Assembly (NCBI GenBank): GCA_017165825.1
Contig: CM029367.1
Coordinates: forward strand, 20,870,034-20,934,033
Length of the DNA stretch: 64,000 bases
Direction: 5' to 3'
Source: Hepsetus odoe
Lineage: Eukaryota > Chordata > Actinopteri > Characiformes > Hepsetidae
Positions within the stretch are counted from its first letter, which is position 1, and each line of letters starts with the position of its first letter. The position numbers were made by a program, and so were the translations under genes. Positions 11,921 to 24,895 of the stretch are shown piece by piece. Below the pieces are notes generated by a model. That model worked only from the letters and a program-made list of their open reading frames with translations. It was not told the DNA's origin and did no database searches.

Positions 11921-14900
11921 AAATTGTTAAATTACATTATATTTAAATATTTTGTGTGAAATACATATAGTATATATTTTTAACTCAATGTATTCACTGA
12001 AGCCCGCATAAAGAGAAAGCTGAGTGTAACCTTTCAACCAGAGTTATTTTCAGCTACTGTTATGGTTACTCATTATTGGAAATATTAGTTGGTAGAATAG
12101 CTCTCTGCTACATTTAGCTCCTATGACAGCACAGGCTTTTGCAATTATCCTTCACAGCCCCTCAGCATGGCTGCCCTGGCTGTCCTGTCCTGGCTGTATT
12201 CTCACTGCAAAGCCTCTTCCTGCTAGCATCAAGGCTTTAGTTTCTCAGTATGCTGCCCTGTATTTGAGGCAGTAATAAAGCTGAATTAGGTTCATATGAG
12301 GTTGTGAACTTGCTATGAGCACCCTAATGCTTATTCAGCTATTTTAACCTTAGAACCCTTAATGTTACATTTGAACCCGTAATGTATTTTTTTTTCTATT
12401 ACATAACAAACATAATAAATGTTTTTCACATTCTGTTATTTGAATCTGCTTTGCCATGTTATTCTGATGTCAGACAATAATATTACTTTTGTTAGTTTAT
12501 TTATTTTGCTTTGCTTTGTTTGACTCAATGTATTTGAGTTGGGCAAAAACTAATAAATTGACTTACTGCATAAAGTAATTTTGCTGGCTAGACTGAATTT
12601 TAATAGTTGTTATCTGCACTTGAGACCTGCCTTCTTTGTTCGACCGAGCGAGCGGATGTTTCTGTCAATAATAACTGGTGGTTAAATCTTCAGTATACTT
12701 GGTGATGAAATCACACCTAGCAATGTGAGAATGTGAACTGGCCAATATGAGTTAGTGAAGGGACTCTAGCCAAGCAGCGTGGGATGATGACGTAGAGACC
12801 GTGGGGAGGAGAAAGCAGACAGTGATGATAATCTAATGATGATTTTCTGCAAAGAGCCATGCTCAGCTGTGGATTCCTCACTGATGATGTGGCTTTGGCC
12901 CCAGCAGCATAAATCAAGGCCTGTTTCCCCCTAGAGAGAAAGAGGCACCCTCCCTGCATGCTCTGTGCCAAAGTGAAATATTTATTCCCATTAGATCAGA
13001 TGAATGCATTTGCACAGGATCACGAATTTGATATTAAAGCGCAGTGGATGGCTTAAAGAGGGATCATCAATAATTTGTACACAAGAGCTCCACTTCTGAG
13101 TGCTTAGATGTATGTATCACAAAATAGTGAGCCAAATGTTTTTATCCATGTAAAAGTGTATGCAATAACTGTGCGTGTTTGCATATTTGGGTTGCTTTGT
13201 GTTTCTGTATGCGTACCTAGGTCATTGCGATACATCAGATGCAGGCACTTTTCAACTTGGCTGATTTCAACAAGAATCAATCACTACCTGAACTCTAATG
13301 CTTTCAATAGCTCTCATTGTGCCTGCTGGGCTGAAGGCTTCCTCTTCCTATGTGTGGATATGTGTGCATTAGCCCTCTGTGAGCATTTAACATTTACAGA
13401 ATTACTTAACATTTACAGAATTACTAATACTAGAAAAATAATAAAGATACTTTTCTATTGAATGAAGTTCATTCTACAACAAAGGGCAACATTTGAGTTA
13501 GAGTTAGAGTTGAAGATCTGAGAAAGTGGGGCATTCAGCTTTTAGATGATGGGAATATCTGCAAATATACTGAAGCTGTAGGGTTCATAAATTTAGACAG
13601 GTTGTAAGTTTGGAGATGCTGGTAAGCCAGATGATTACAGTGTTCCAGGTCATAAGGCCATCCTCACCCTGATGGTAAGAAAGTCTATAGTTTTTATTAT
13701 ATGAACAAAGTGTGAAGAGAATGTGAAGAGAAATGGTCAGAAACATAGATCCAGCTCAAAAACTATAGCTCCAGTCCAGTGATAGCATGGACACTCCGAT
13801 GAACTATTGTGTTATTGAATGGTCAGTGAGTTTTAAGCTCTGTGGTGGACATTCTCCACACATCTGACCTGTCTTTAGCCCAGGAGTTCAATGTTTTGAC
13901 CAGAAGGATTTGAGGGAACAGACCCGTATAATGTGTCTATATCCAGGGAGATCTAAGCAGATCAGTGTCTCACAGAAAGGATTATAGCGGCAGAAAAACT
14001 GGAGTTACAGGCTTCTGGCCCTGCCTGGCTCTGTTGCTCTTGTGCTTGATATTCTAATCCTGTTTAGTGCTGCTTTTGTGCAGCATAAAATACATGTCAC
14101 ATACCACCTGACATATCGTCTGTGCAATCTGGTCCTGAGTTCAGCAACTGATCGGGACTCTCAGGCTTCTATTAGATTCTTTACAATTATCTAATCAAGT
14201 AAGTCATTTTGAAGTTTGATTGACAGTGACCTGATATTTATATTTTCAACATCAATATTTAATTGCCCTTTTTTATGGCCTCTTCCCTGCATTGCTTATT
14301 TACTACTCTTACCTGTCTATTAAGGTGACATTGGAATATTAGTCATGTTACATACTTTAAAGTTTTCCAGTCTTTCATCATGCATCCAATAAGAAACATT
14401 ATAGTTTGCCACCCATAATGCCACACAGTGGGGTTAATAACATTGATAATAACCAACATTCAACACCAAGAGGGAAAACATTATTAATGTTTATTTAAAC
14501 TGTATTATATATCATTTTTTCATGTGTTTTTCCTCTCATCCTCTCACCTCTTTACTTTCTGTTTCCATTTTTTTCCAAATTAAAAGCCATCTGCAAAGTC
14601 ATATAATTGCTAATTCATCAAAAGTGTATATAAAACAAAAGCTGGTGAAATTCTGTAAAACCATTAGCATTTCAGTAAAGTTTAAAAGGTAACCAGTATT
14701 TTCTTTTTAAGCTAAAACATCTATGTTTTCATGGTGTATTGTTTCCATTTTCCTCAAAATTACTGTCACATGTATGAAACCGATGCACTTATATATCACT
14801 TGTATACACTGCTTCTTATACTGCATCACCTTCTCATTCTTTCCTTTTTGTTCTTCTTCTTAGCATTATTGTTGTTGTTGTTGTTGTTTATTTATTCATT

Positions 14901-14941
14901 TTTATTTTTTTCTTTCTGAATTGTTTTGCAATGTGATATAT
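11921..14941. other. Intronic stretch with minor low-complexity tracts
   Basis: No repeat family or coding exon recognised. It contains a short tandem duplication of 'taacatttacagaatta' (about 13388-13424) and a small (GTT)n tract near 14868-14888. Confidence 0.5.
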
Positions 14942-15143
14942 GGGGTGGTTGTGGTCTAGTGATAGGATACTTGCCTATGGACCTATGGCTCTAGAGATCC
15001 CAGGTTCGAATCCCACCTCTGGCACTGCCACCACTGGTTCCCTGAGCAAGACCCTGAACCCTGAGTTGCTGTAAAGTCCCTGTAATTAGGACATGGAAGT
15101 CGCTCTGGATAAGAACGTCTGCTAAATGCCGCAAATGTAAATG
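14942..15143 (+). mobile_element. tRNA-derived SINE, family A, full length (copy A2)
   Basis: The A box-like tggtctagtgataggatac and canonical B box ggttcgaatcccacc are clear. The body runs through 'gagcaagaccctgaaccctg', and the tail carries aagtcgctctggataagaac and ends in aaatgccgcaaatgtaaatg. It is among the best-preserved family A copies here. Confidence 0.93.
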
Positions 15144-15249
15144 TGTTGTTCACATCCAGCTTTATACTTTTCCAAATGAACTTAAGATTGAACTGTGTTT
15201 GGTTTCCATGGTTTTGGGGTTGTGATGTCACTGAGAGGGACAGCCTATC

Positions 15250-15276
15250 ACTCTCTCTCTCTCTCTCTCTCTCTCT
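15250..15276 (+). repeat. (CT)n microsatellite
   Basis: About 27 bp of CT units. Confidence 0.95.
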
Positions 15277-15394
15277 GTTTGTGTGTGCATGTAATTGGAG
15301 CTGTGTGATGAACTGTACTGTTGCTTTAGTAGACAGGAAAATCTGTCACCGCTACACAAACTTAGCCCATGTACCCTGGCAGACACACACTTAG

Positions 15395-15395
<1 letters not shown>

Positions 15396-15481
<86 letters not shown>
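15396..15481 (+). repeat. Long (CA)n microsatellite
   Basis: About 86 bp of uninterrupted CA dinucleotides. Tracts of this length are usually highly polymorphic. Confidence 0.98.
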
Positions 15482-15483
<2 letters not shown>

Positions 15484-16136
15484 CACTTTAAAGACTTAAA
15501 CACACGGAGGCAGTTTGTCTACCACCAGGAGAATCTTGAGTGTATTTGAGTGTGTTGCAGTGTATGTTTCAGGCACTCAAGTCTCCATATAAATAGCAGT
15601 TGGGGTGTTCCCTGTAAGCAGAGATTAGTGCAGGGAGCACCCAGAGGAAAGGTTACTGTAGCAAGTGATTAATTAGCTAATTAACACTGTGATTAATGAG
15701 TGTGAGGAGGCAAGGCAGCTGCAGGCTCAGCCACTACTAGCCTACACTCTCCTTTTTTCTGTTTGTCATTTAAAAAAAATTACTGACTCATCTGTGTATT
15801 ATGAAGCTGTTTTTAATATCACTCTGATTGATTTACTGCCTATGGCTTTGTGTAGGATGCAGCAGAGGAGCAAAGCTGTGCTTTCTTCAGACAGATGGAG
15901 AAAATTCTTAAAGTGAAGAGCTATTAAATGGATAAGGGAGCTGTTTTCATGTTCAAAGCACCCGTTAGAAATAACTGGAAATTGCTCTCACCACCACAAG
16001 ATAGTAGAAATAGTTGCTTTCTTTTACTTAACCTGAGTTTGTGTGAGTGTATGAGCATGCATGGTGTCTGGGTTTCAGAAGTAAAAGCTATGGCAATGTT
16101 CGCATTATTATATGAACCGGGCCGTTTCCAGAAGCC
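15482..16136. other. Intronic stretch; ATTA-rich block near 15660-15705
   Basis: No repeat family recognised. Around 15660-15705 there is a cluster of homeodomain-core-like ATTA/TAAT words, including a symmetric attaattagctaattaa. This could be an enhancer block but is not diagnostic. Confidence 0.4.
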
Positions 16137-16545
16137 ATGACATTATGTTTTGGATCATTAGCATATCCTTTATTTCAGTTTGGCCTCTCTATTACTTGTA
16201 GAGGTAAATTTTGTCTCATCACTCCAAACTTTGTTCTTCTGACTTGCATCGGTCGGCATGGCCATTGCATATTGCAGGGCATATTTCTACAAGTAAAAAT
16301 TTTCTTGACTAATTGGTTCAATGTTCAGTGGTTTCCTTCCTTTTCAGGACACTTCTGCAATTTCAATTTTTTTTTGCTATTTATAGTATCATAATCAGTC
16401 TAAAAAGACACACTTGAATAACAAACACCTCTCATGTTCTATCATAATAATATCTTATGTCTCTCGAACCCAAATGTCTTCAGCCCATAGTCAAAACTAA
16501 TTAGCCTTGCTGTTCCAATACTCTTGGAGGGGACTATGTATGGAT
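16137..16545 (-). mobile_element. Possible degraded Tc1-like non-autonomous element
   Basis: The stretch has phrases typical of fish Tc1-like elements: 'gtctcatcactccaaac' near 16213-16229 and, at the right end, 'tgttccaatactcttggagg'. No transposase frame is readable and I could not match a partner terminal repeat, so this is a weak call made from phrase similarity only. Confidence 0.35.
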
Positions 16546-16568
16546 AGTACTTTCTAATATCCTGTAGA

Positions 16569-16581
16569 GATTTGGTGAATA
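16569..16581 (+). repeat. Target-site duplication of SINE B3 (left)
   Basis: gatttggtgaata, repeated exactly at 16826-16838. Confidence 0.93.
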
Positions 16582-16825
16582 AGGGGCAGCGGTGGCCTGG
16601 TGGGTAGGGTGTTGGCCACATGGTCGGCGGATCGGGGGTTCGAACCCCTTCCCGATGGGTTGCCCTGAGGTACCCTTGAGCAAGGTGCCATCCCCGTCCC
16701 GCTCCTCCCTGCGATGGGCTGGCAACCTGTCCAGGGTGCGTCCCCCGTCCTCGCCCTGTGTGCGCTGGGTTGGACACCAGCACTCCCCTGCGACCCCATT
16801 TGGGACAAGCGGCAGATGATGGATG
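16582..16825 (+). mobile_element. tRNA-derived SINE, family B, full length (copy B3)
   Basis: It begins with the gcagcggtggcctggtg A-box region, followed by a canonical B box (ggttcgaacccc), 'tgccctgaggtacccttgag', the GC-rich body, and the tail 'gcggcagatgatggatg'. Perfect 13-bp target-site duplications flank it. The body is far richer in GC than the surrounding intron. Confidence 0.95.
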
Positions 16826-16838
16826 GATTTGGTGAATA
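16826..16838 (+). repeat. Target-site duplication of SINE B3 (right)
   Basis: Exact repeat of 16569-16581. Confidence 0.93.
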
Positions 16839-19220
16839 TAGAACTTTGTACTTTGCAGCTCTGCTTCCTCTGCCTGTCTGCTAATGGGGAAAGTGGAAAG
16901 GGCGAACACAGCATGTAGCAGGAAAAGCTCCTCACCTGAAGGACATAAAGGAGATGAAACAGTCCAGAAAGATGTGAATGGCCTCATGGTTAGCTGACAG
17001 CAGGAAAGGTGATCAGGACTGAGGACAGTAATCTTTTGGTGTTCAATGTTTTCAGACCCCTCAAGCAACATTCTATGAATTATTCATAGAGACAGTTAAA
17101 ATAGATTAGTGCTTGATAGATCAGATAGATTAGTGGCTATGGAATCAGCCTTGCAACGAGTTCTCAACATATACACATACCAACAACACACACGGATTAG
17201 ATGTAAATACAAGTTCAGGAATAGCACAAAACAATGACCCTTAATTCAAGATTTGATTAACTGAGACTGCAGCTTATCACCCAAACTAACTGAAGTTCTA
17301 CCTACTGTGTTCGTGTTGTGCACAGTTGGCATAAATGGCATATTGAAATAACAGAATCATCAAAGAATCGTCAAAACTTGCCACTGCAGTGAATTAAGCT
17401 TTATATATAATCCTCTACATGTGTCAAATCTTTAATCACCCACTTTTTCCGCAACTCACTAATAAATACATATGCAAGAGGAATAGAAAGGCAATGTTTC
17501 ACCAAGCACAAAGCCAATAAACTTCACCTGTAAGCTCATGTTCCAGTTTTAAACACAACCCACAAGCTTCTGTTTTGCCCCTGGAATTGAAAAGGCTTAG
17601 TACATTAGGCCCAGTGTTTCATGGTAAATTGTGATAGTTGGATTAGAGAAAGAAAGGGGTGGGCCCACAGTGACAGAAGATGAAAGAAGATTAAGATCAG
17701 GGAGTGAAAGAAGCAGATATGCAGAGAGAGTGGAAGACAAAATGGAAAAAGACATAAATAAGTCTGAGGATGGGGACCTTGTGCTGCTGGAGAGAGGAAA
17801 AATGCATAGCAGATGTCTCAGTGACACTGCATCTCACAGCCGTAGCACTTCACAGAGCTTTACCTCCACATTTCAGGACAAAATGCAAAGCCTAAAGCTT
17901 GCTTTTAACTTCGGTTTGTTGATGTATTTGTCTAGTTTTATCTTAGCTAATCACATTTCTAATATACATACAGCTACTACTATAAGAAGTGCTAACCATG
18001 GGCGAAAACCTCTAACTGTATACCTTAAAGGATGTAACATGGAGGACGGACCCAAATTGCCTCCCTCTTTACTTACTCAGCTAGTGAATCTTTAATGAGT
18101 TGAATATACAGCAACAGACAAAACAAATAGCTGTGATAAACTAACAACCTTAAGCCATTTATCTCTTTACCGTATACCTAAGGGTTATTTAAATTGTAGA
18201 GACGGAGAGGCGCTATACAGTAGAATGTAGAGGTATAATGTAGAAAGGGAAAAACCTCGCTGTGCCCTTGTGATACTTTTCCTTTTAATAAATGCTGAAG
18301 TAGAAGTGAAAAACAAGCTTCTGTTTGTTTTAATGCCAAAGCATCAGCTACATTGTTTATACAGACCTCATATTTTGGCCTGATGAGGTCCAGGTTGGTA
18401 GGAAATTTGTTTGAGCTTGTGTTAGTGTGGGGCAATTTAATGAATTAGTTTATCACTCCAAGAGCACAAGAGCTGAAGCCAATAAAATTATATTTTCTTT
18501 GAAAAAATATATTTCCCACCCTTCTGGCAATTATTCAAGGCAATTAGATCCATGACCATAATACACAGACAGCTTGTTCTCTTAAGCTGCATAAAATATC
18601 AATCACCCAAACTCTATATGGATATTTTAAATAAATGGCTGGTATCTACTGCTTGCATTAGGTTACGGTATCCAGTGTAATGTCTTCAAGAGATATGTAC
18701 ATTGTACAGTTGCTCCTATTTTCTTCATCTGCAAAATCTTATGGACAAAATTGAATGGAAATTTCTTTTTTTCTTTTTTTTTAATGGAAAAATTTCTTTT
18801 ATTTTAGGGTTTGAAAAGATACAGTTAGCTTTCTGGTCCAAAGAGACCTCAGAATTATGTTCAGAAAAAAACAAAGGAGACGAAGGTGCCTTAAGTTCCA
18901 CAGCATCATTTGTTAAATTTGTACATTAAGTATTGTTTCTGTGTGTATAATTTGGGACCAAAGGCAGTTTCTCAGCTCTGCTTTATGCCTTTGCCTTGGC
19001 CTGCCCAGATCCATTTGACCGAGAGTTCGTTCTTTTGCTGGGTGTGATGTGTGATCACTCTCCCAGGACCTGCCTGGTGCACAACTGGAACCAGCTCTGC
19101 TTTCCCTATGTGAGCATGCACTGCTCTGGCCAAATGTTATCTTATATTCCTCCTCGCTGGACCCCCTTCTCTACAAGACCTACACAGCTACAGAGAATAA
19201 AACTCATAATGTGCGTAACG
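16839..19220. other. Intronic stretch, no recognised feature
   Basis: No repeat family, long microsatellite or conserved coding exon recognised. The 154-codon open frame near 17631-18095 has no similarity I know and no splice or promoter context, so I do not call it a gene. Confidence 0.45.
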
Positions 19221-19700
19221 TTAATAATAATAATAATAATAATAATAATTTTTATTTATATAGCGCCTTTCTCGAACCCAAGGTCACTTTACAGAGCAGG
19301 GCAGGAAAAAAAAAAAAAAAAAAAAAGTAAATAAATAAATAAAAAATACAAACAGTTAATACAAACACAAAGACAGAAAATAAACAGCAGAATAAGGAAA
19401 TTAAGAACTGGGAGAAGTGGAATAGCACAAACTGAATAGATATGTTTTTAACTGAGTTTTAAAGAGGGACAGAGAGGACATTAAGCGCAGGTTTTGAGGG
19501 AGGGAATTCCAGAGTTTAGGGGCAGCAACACTAAATGATCTGCCCCCCATGGAGGCTAACCTGAATTTAGGAACTGAGAGTAACCCTGTGCCGGAGGAGC
19601 GAAGTGAGCGGGTTGGTGTGTATGAATGGAGTAAATCAGTGAGGTATGAAGGAGCAGATCCATGAAGGGCTTTAAATGTGATGAGAAGCGTTACCACATA
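19221..19700 (-). pseudogene. L2/CR1-type LINE, 3' end fragment
   Basis: The minus strand encodes the very C-terminus of a LINE reverse transcriptase polyprotein (19401-19697). Visible blocks are ITFKALHGSAPSYLTDLL, TRSLRSSGTGLL, the diagnostic APKLWNSLPQNLR and FKTQLKTYLF, then a stop. A 3' UTR follows, ending in 'ggcgctatataaataaaaat' and an (ATT)n tail at 19221-19250. This 3' end type is characteristic of fish L2-like LINEs. The frame is open over its 98 codons, but the copy is heavily 5'-truncated, as is usual for LINE insertions. Confidence 0.88.
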
Positions 19701-19739
19701 GTATAAAAGCTTGAGTAACTGGTCTTTTGAGATATCTAT

Positions 19740-22550
19740 AAACTGTAGGTAAACTCACTCGCGAGTGTTTATTTGAAGAAACATTGACATTCTCTTTATA
19801 ACCTTGCACTTAATTATTTATATGCCTCTATAAAACAGCATTATAGTAGTGTCTTAAAGCTTTTTCTGTAAATGGAATAACACAAAATAAGGTTGTTCCT
19901 TTTTCTTCAGTGAATATTTGCATGCTCTGCTCCATACCTTTGACCTTCAGCTCCACACACCTGGACTAAAGGCTCTGTGACCTGGTGCTCACCCCTGCTG
20001 GCCTCTTGGCTCCTTGTGCTCAGGTTTTTGGTGGGTGTTTTATCGCCCATTTCACAGCCTCAGTAGCCTGGTAAACAGGCACATAAACTGGACCGCTGGT
20101 TGCTTAACAAGAGCTCCGGGTGGGAGCGTGCTGCCCTGTTAAAGTGTGTGTGTGTCTGCTGCTGCTGGGATAGGTAATAGAATAGCAGCAGGGTAGCGGA
20201 ATCCTTTCCAGATGCAGCAGGTGTGGGAAGGTTTTTGGCAAGTTGTGTGGGCTTATAGAAGGAAGCGGTGGCGGCAGGAAGGTTAAAAGTTCCATTAGTT
20301 TGCCTACCTGGGGCACATCGCTAATAAAGAGGACTGCCACAAAGGTCAGAGCTGGTAGCAAGACATGGGTCAGGGCTTTGGGTCAGATATCCTCCTTGAA
20401 GTTAAAGATCTTTAGGTTTTCATCTTTCTTCCTGCATGTTTTCCTAGAAAGAGTCACTTTACTAGAATGGAACAGTAAAGTTTTAACAGTAAAGTTAAAC
20501 AGTAAAATGCACAGAAGGGGCATCTGAATACTGGGATTCAATTCAGAACCTACCAAAATGATGTAACTGAACTGTAGTGGAATCTGAAATGTACTCAGTA
20601 GTTTCCTAAAAACTGTAATTGAATCAAAAAATCATTAAGTTACAGATTTACACCCGTTTTTATCAGCATCATCCTCATGATCCTCACTAGCTAAATGAGA
20701 ATGGACGTTTGGGTACGGCCCTGTTGTTGAACCAAAAGGGCTGAGGACAGTTCTGCCTTGGCCTGGTCCAGAGAGTGGAGATATACAGCAGTGGATAAAC
20801 TGCTGATCAATCAGTTAGAATGTCAATTATCTGAGGAAAGGCTGCTGGAGTAAGTGGTGTTTAGAATATTAAAAAGAAAAATTAACTGCCAAGCCTCAGC
20901 ACTTTCTTAACTGAGAGAAGAAAAAGAATAAGGGAATATGCAGGCTTTTTCTGTGCTCACTCTTCAGAGACATAAGACAAAAAGCAGTAGGGAATGTACA
21001 TTAGAAATCAGAAAGAAATAATTGTCAAAATGTAATTATTTAAAGTCATTTTAATAATGCAAAGTTAAATAAATTTGAAAAGCATATCCTTATTACACAC
21101 ACACACACACACACACACAGACACACATACCCACAAGTGCACACTAACAAATAGCCATATTAGATGAATATCATATAGAATAATTTTTGTCTGCTAAACA
21201 TTTGGTTGTTGTGGCAGTTTATATTTAAAACTAATTTCGGCAATCAGGAGTTTCATACAAATATTTCAAATGTTATGCGCATGAGAGCAAAAAAAGTAAA
21301 AATTCATTTTAAAAGTAATTGTATGATTATCCTCTATATGATTGTGGATATGCTAATATATCATTGCTTTGATCAATGCATGCTTCCCAGACTGGGGGCT
21401 TTACACTAATCAATCTAGAAATTTTGCTCAGGGCTTTGTATCAAAACTGATAGAAACAATTGCTCAGAAACCGATGCGATTATTTATGGAATATTAGTAG
21501 CCCGATATAGTTTCTTTAATGATACAATACATTGATGGGCAGGCTGTTGGTATGTAGCTTTGATCTAATTTAACATGTAGGTAAAGAATGTTTGTTTCTT
21601 GTCAGTTGTATGTTGATTACTCTTTAAAAAATGTGGGATTATTACTTTTTCCTTGCAATACTGTTTAGGTCTAATAAGCTTATTTAATGAGATAATTACA
21701 TATATAAGAAACTAATAGTGCAGTTTATTACATTCAGATTTAAACTGTATGTATGAACAGACTTTAGGCACTCTTCCAACACTCCTGATTTATTTTGATT
21801 ACCAAAACCACCACAGAAGTTTACAGAACTTTATATACTCCAGTTACAAAAACATATGGAGAGATGAGCAGACAACAGTCAGTCAAAAAAGTTATATTAA
21901 AATATCTGCTCTTCTACTAAATATTGCAATAATTTCATTGCTGTAACAATTCCTTTATCAGTTCCAGTAAGATAAGAGTATGAAATAATTTCTATGAAAA
22001 TAGCTGCAACAGCTGCAACTTACTAAAAGCTTATCATTCAGTTCCTTTAATTTATGTCTTGGTTATCCTTTCATACTGTAACAGTCAATTTCTGCCGAAA
22101 TGAAGTTAATGACTGTAAAATTTATTGTAGTGGATTCTGCAACATTATGTGCCATGCTGCTCCATGCTCCATGACTTCAGGGTTTTCTCCTTGTTTGAAG
22201 AACCACACTTGAAAGTGAAGTATAAGAATGTTTAAGAAGGCTAACTCCTTTCTGTCTGGGGTTTGGAGAACTTCCAGCAGTTATCCTTGAACTATCAGTG
22301 TGTTTTTCACCAGCTCAAGTATGTATGAAAACAGTTATAATCTGCTGCCTCTGAGCTGTCCCTACCAAGGGAATATGACTTTTTGACACTGTGAATCTCT
22401 TTACTGGATCAATGTGTGAATTTGTGTCTGTGTTATTTTGTAAAGGACATACTTGGGGAAAACATGGAGCAAGTCATTTCACATCTTGGCTCGGTACAGT
22501 TTGGGTACAGTTAAGGCTAGGGTTAATTCTTATTATCACAAACTCCCAAG
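19740..22550. other. Intronic stretch with one microsatellite
   Basis: Only a (CA)n tract at 21095-21119 stands out. The segment at 19930-20300 is less AT-rich than its surroundings, but I see no repeat or coding match. Confidence 0.5.
21095..21119 (+). repeat. (CA)n microsatellite
   Basis: About 25 bp of AC units. Confidence 0.93.
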
Positions 22551-22630
22551 TGCACACACGCACACACATACACGCATGCATGCATGCACACATGCACACA
22601 CACACACACACACACACACACAGTGTGTGC
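22551..22630 (+). repeat. Compound CA/CATG microsatellite
   Basis: Interrupted CA repeats with a small 'catgcatgcatg' block, ending in a pure (CA)n of about 29 bp and a 'gtgtgtg' flip. Confidence 0.92.
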
Positions 22631-23265
22631 ACACTCGCATGACCCATCACAGTGGGCTGTGTGTCATCTCAGCTCCTGTGTCAGTATGGAGAAGCGAAGA
22701 ATTGTGGAGGAGTGTGATTGTGTCCAGACGTCCAGACGCTTGTCTGAGGATGGATGGGACAGCTCTGTGTGAGCCAGACATTAAACTGCAGGGATTCCAT
22801 TACGTAGTTCATGTGTCTCTCAGCACAACAACAGCCTGAATCCTTCATACAGTCAAACAAACCTGAGCTCTCTCAGCCCTGTGTATACACACAGCACCTT
22901 ACCGTCTGACCGCTGCTTTCTTCTCTTCTCTCAGTGACACTGAATCAAATACTTCATTTGAAAAATACAAGACATAGAAACGTTGTCAAAATATACTGAA
23001 ATATACTGTTTTGAAATGACATAAAATTAATGAAATATTCAATTTTGCTATTTGGCAGTAAACATGTTCTTATATAATAAATCTATTTGGAATGTATGAC
23101 TAATTAAATCTAATTCAATGCACTTTTCAATGCACAGTTTCAAATGTGAAATATCTTTGTAATTGTAATAACAATTTCTTTCTTTTGTTTGTTCTCTGTT
23201 TCTTGGTCCTGATTTTTCACCTGACCTCTCCATACTGACTCACTATATAGGTAAGTAAAATGATC
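22631..23265. other. Intronic stretch, no recognised feature
   Basis: No repeat family or conserved coding frame recognised. Confidence 0.45.
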
Positions 23266-23267
23266 TG

Positions 23268-23336
<69 letters not shown>
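23266..23336 (+). repeat. (CTAT)n tetranucleotide microsatellite
   Basis: About 17 near-perfect CTAT units. Confidence 0.97.
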
Positions 23337-24167
23337 AAGATGTGATTTTGGGATATATTTTATTCTCAGGCTTTATGAGTATTTATCTTTTCTCAGGCTG
23401 TATTAGTTGAAATGGATTGTGTGTTTGTGGGTTGTGGTGTGTTTTATGCTGATATGCCCCGGCTGCACTGGTTTGCAGTGATTGATTTTGATTATGATGC
23501 AATTAGTTAATTAGATGAAAATATGGAAAATGGAAAGAGGAAAGAGGAGTGTATTGGTGTGTACATACTAATGCTTTCACAACAAACCATGGAACTTTAC
23601 AATAGAAAGGAAAAATGTCATTAACTTGCATAATTGTCGATTGAAGAAGTAAGAAGATTTCAAAAAGATATATGTTGGTCCATTTGTTTTGTTTTGTTTT
23701 GTTTGTGTTCGATTACTTATTTAATCCATCGGAGTTATGAGTTTGTGATGTGACAGTGATTATACATATGCAGGGGTAAACATTTATGTATTTGTATGCT
23801 CATCTGTGAGTGCGTTTGTGTCTGTCTGAATGTGAGTCATGACCCAACGCTAATTTAATGGATGGAAAATATACTCTGCATACTCTGAGCACTTAACAAG
23901 AAAAGAAAAGTTCCAGCTCTGGCCTCTTTTTCCACTTGCTTTTTTTGGCTGCTGTCATTTCTCAAAAGGCAGCTACAGTATGCTTTAAGTATACTTTAGC
24001 TCCAACTAAGTGTTGTTTTAACTGATGTGAGAATTCAATTTTACCAGCAGTGTCTGGTCAAAGAAGGATGGTTGTTCACATTAGTTCTTTCAAATGTAAT
24101 CAAGCTGGCGAATACCTACTTTAATTTAATCACCACACAAGAACTTGAAACAAGGATAAAAATTGTA

Positions 24168-24198
<31 letters not shown>

Positions 24199-24771
24199 TC
24201 TGAGTCTGCTTTTTGATTGTCAGTGGGAATTAATAGTTGTAATAAATTATGAAAAGTGAACTACATTTCTGTGTGTGATGAACTAGAAAAGATGCCCTCT
24301 CAGCAGCTTGCTTCTTGCTTTTTGGGTAAAAACCCATGATTTGTCATCAGGCTATTAATAGACAAGGACATGAATTAAATATTACCAGAAGTAAGATTTT
24401 TCTCATGTGTATGAGTGGAGACCCAAGTTTTCACCTAATAATGACCAGGGCTTGGCTGTGATGGAAAAGGCCCTCAGAGCAACAGTCATTCTGGGCTGTA
24501 ATACTGGAGCTGGCACCGTTCAGCAATTCTCTACAGGGCACCACTTGAGAGGGAGTCATTGCCATTACAGTTAATTGGCTTAGCAGCTGCCTAGTGAAAG
24601 GCCTGAATCAGGGAAAGCAGAGTGAGTCTTGTCACTGAGAAGCCTGACAGTAATCTCTTTAGGCCAGGCTCTTCTGTTCAGCTCCACTGAGTCTCTAGTA
24701 AATAGACTGCAGAGCTTTTAAAGCTTGGGGGAAATCTCTATCTCCTGCAAGTTCATTTTGCTAGAAGCAAC
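23337..24771. other. Intronic stretch with a TA tract; moderate-GC block 24430-24680
   Basis: A (GT)(TA)n tract occupies 24168-24198. The block at 24430-24680 is less AT-rich, lacks low complexity and repeats, and is a candidate conserved noncoding segment by appearance only. Confidence 0.4.
24168..24198 (+). repeat. (GT)(TA)n microsatellite
   Basis: A short GT run passing into about 22 bp of TA units. Confidence 0.92.
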
Positions 24772-24895
24772 TACATTTATATTTGTGGCATTTAGCAGAT
24801 GCTCTTATCCAGAAGGACCACCATTTCCTAATAAAATTACTGAACCCGTGATTTCTTAGTACATAGGTGAGCATCCTACCACTAGACCACCCACC
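24772..24895 (-). mobile_element. tRNA-derived SINE, family A, internally shortened (copy A4)
   Basis: The minus-strand tail motif appears as its complement (catttagcagatgctcttat), and the degraded head lies at the high-coordinate end ('catcctaccactagacca'). Much of the central body is missing, giving about 124 bp instead of about 200. Confidence 0.8.

Noticed and set aside
13108..13461. 117-codon open frame with hydrophobic start
   Set aside because: No family resemblance; it contains a local duplication and looks like chance.
15396..15481. (CA)n as telomere- or CRISPR-like array
   Set aside because: Simple dinucleotide repeat; no spacers or telomeric hexamers.
16442..17071. 209-codon minus-strand open frame, the longest in the window
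   Set aside because: Most of it is the antisense of SINE B3. The remaining residues have no recognisable domain.
17631..18095. 154-codon plus-strand open frame
   Set aside because: No known motif, an ordinary intronic composition, and no splice sites, promoter or homology I can point to.
18996..19334. 112-codon frame beginning MACPDPFDREFVLLLG
   Set aside because: The second half runs into the LINE 3' tail (taa repeats and poly-A). The first half is possibly conserved-looking, but I recognise no protein.
19931..20300. Less AT-rich block considered as an alternative promoter or first exon
   Set aside because: No CpG cluster, no KCNQ N-terminal coding sequence and no clear donor.
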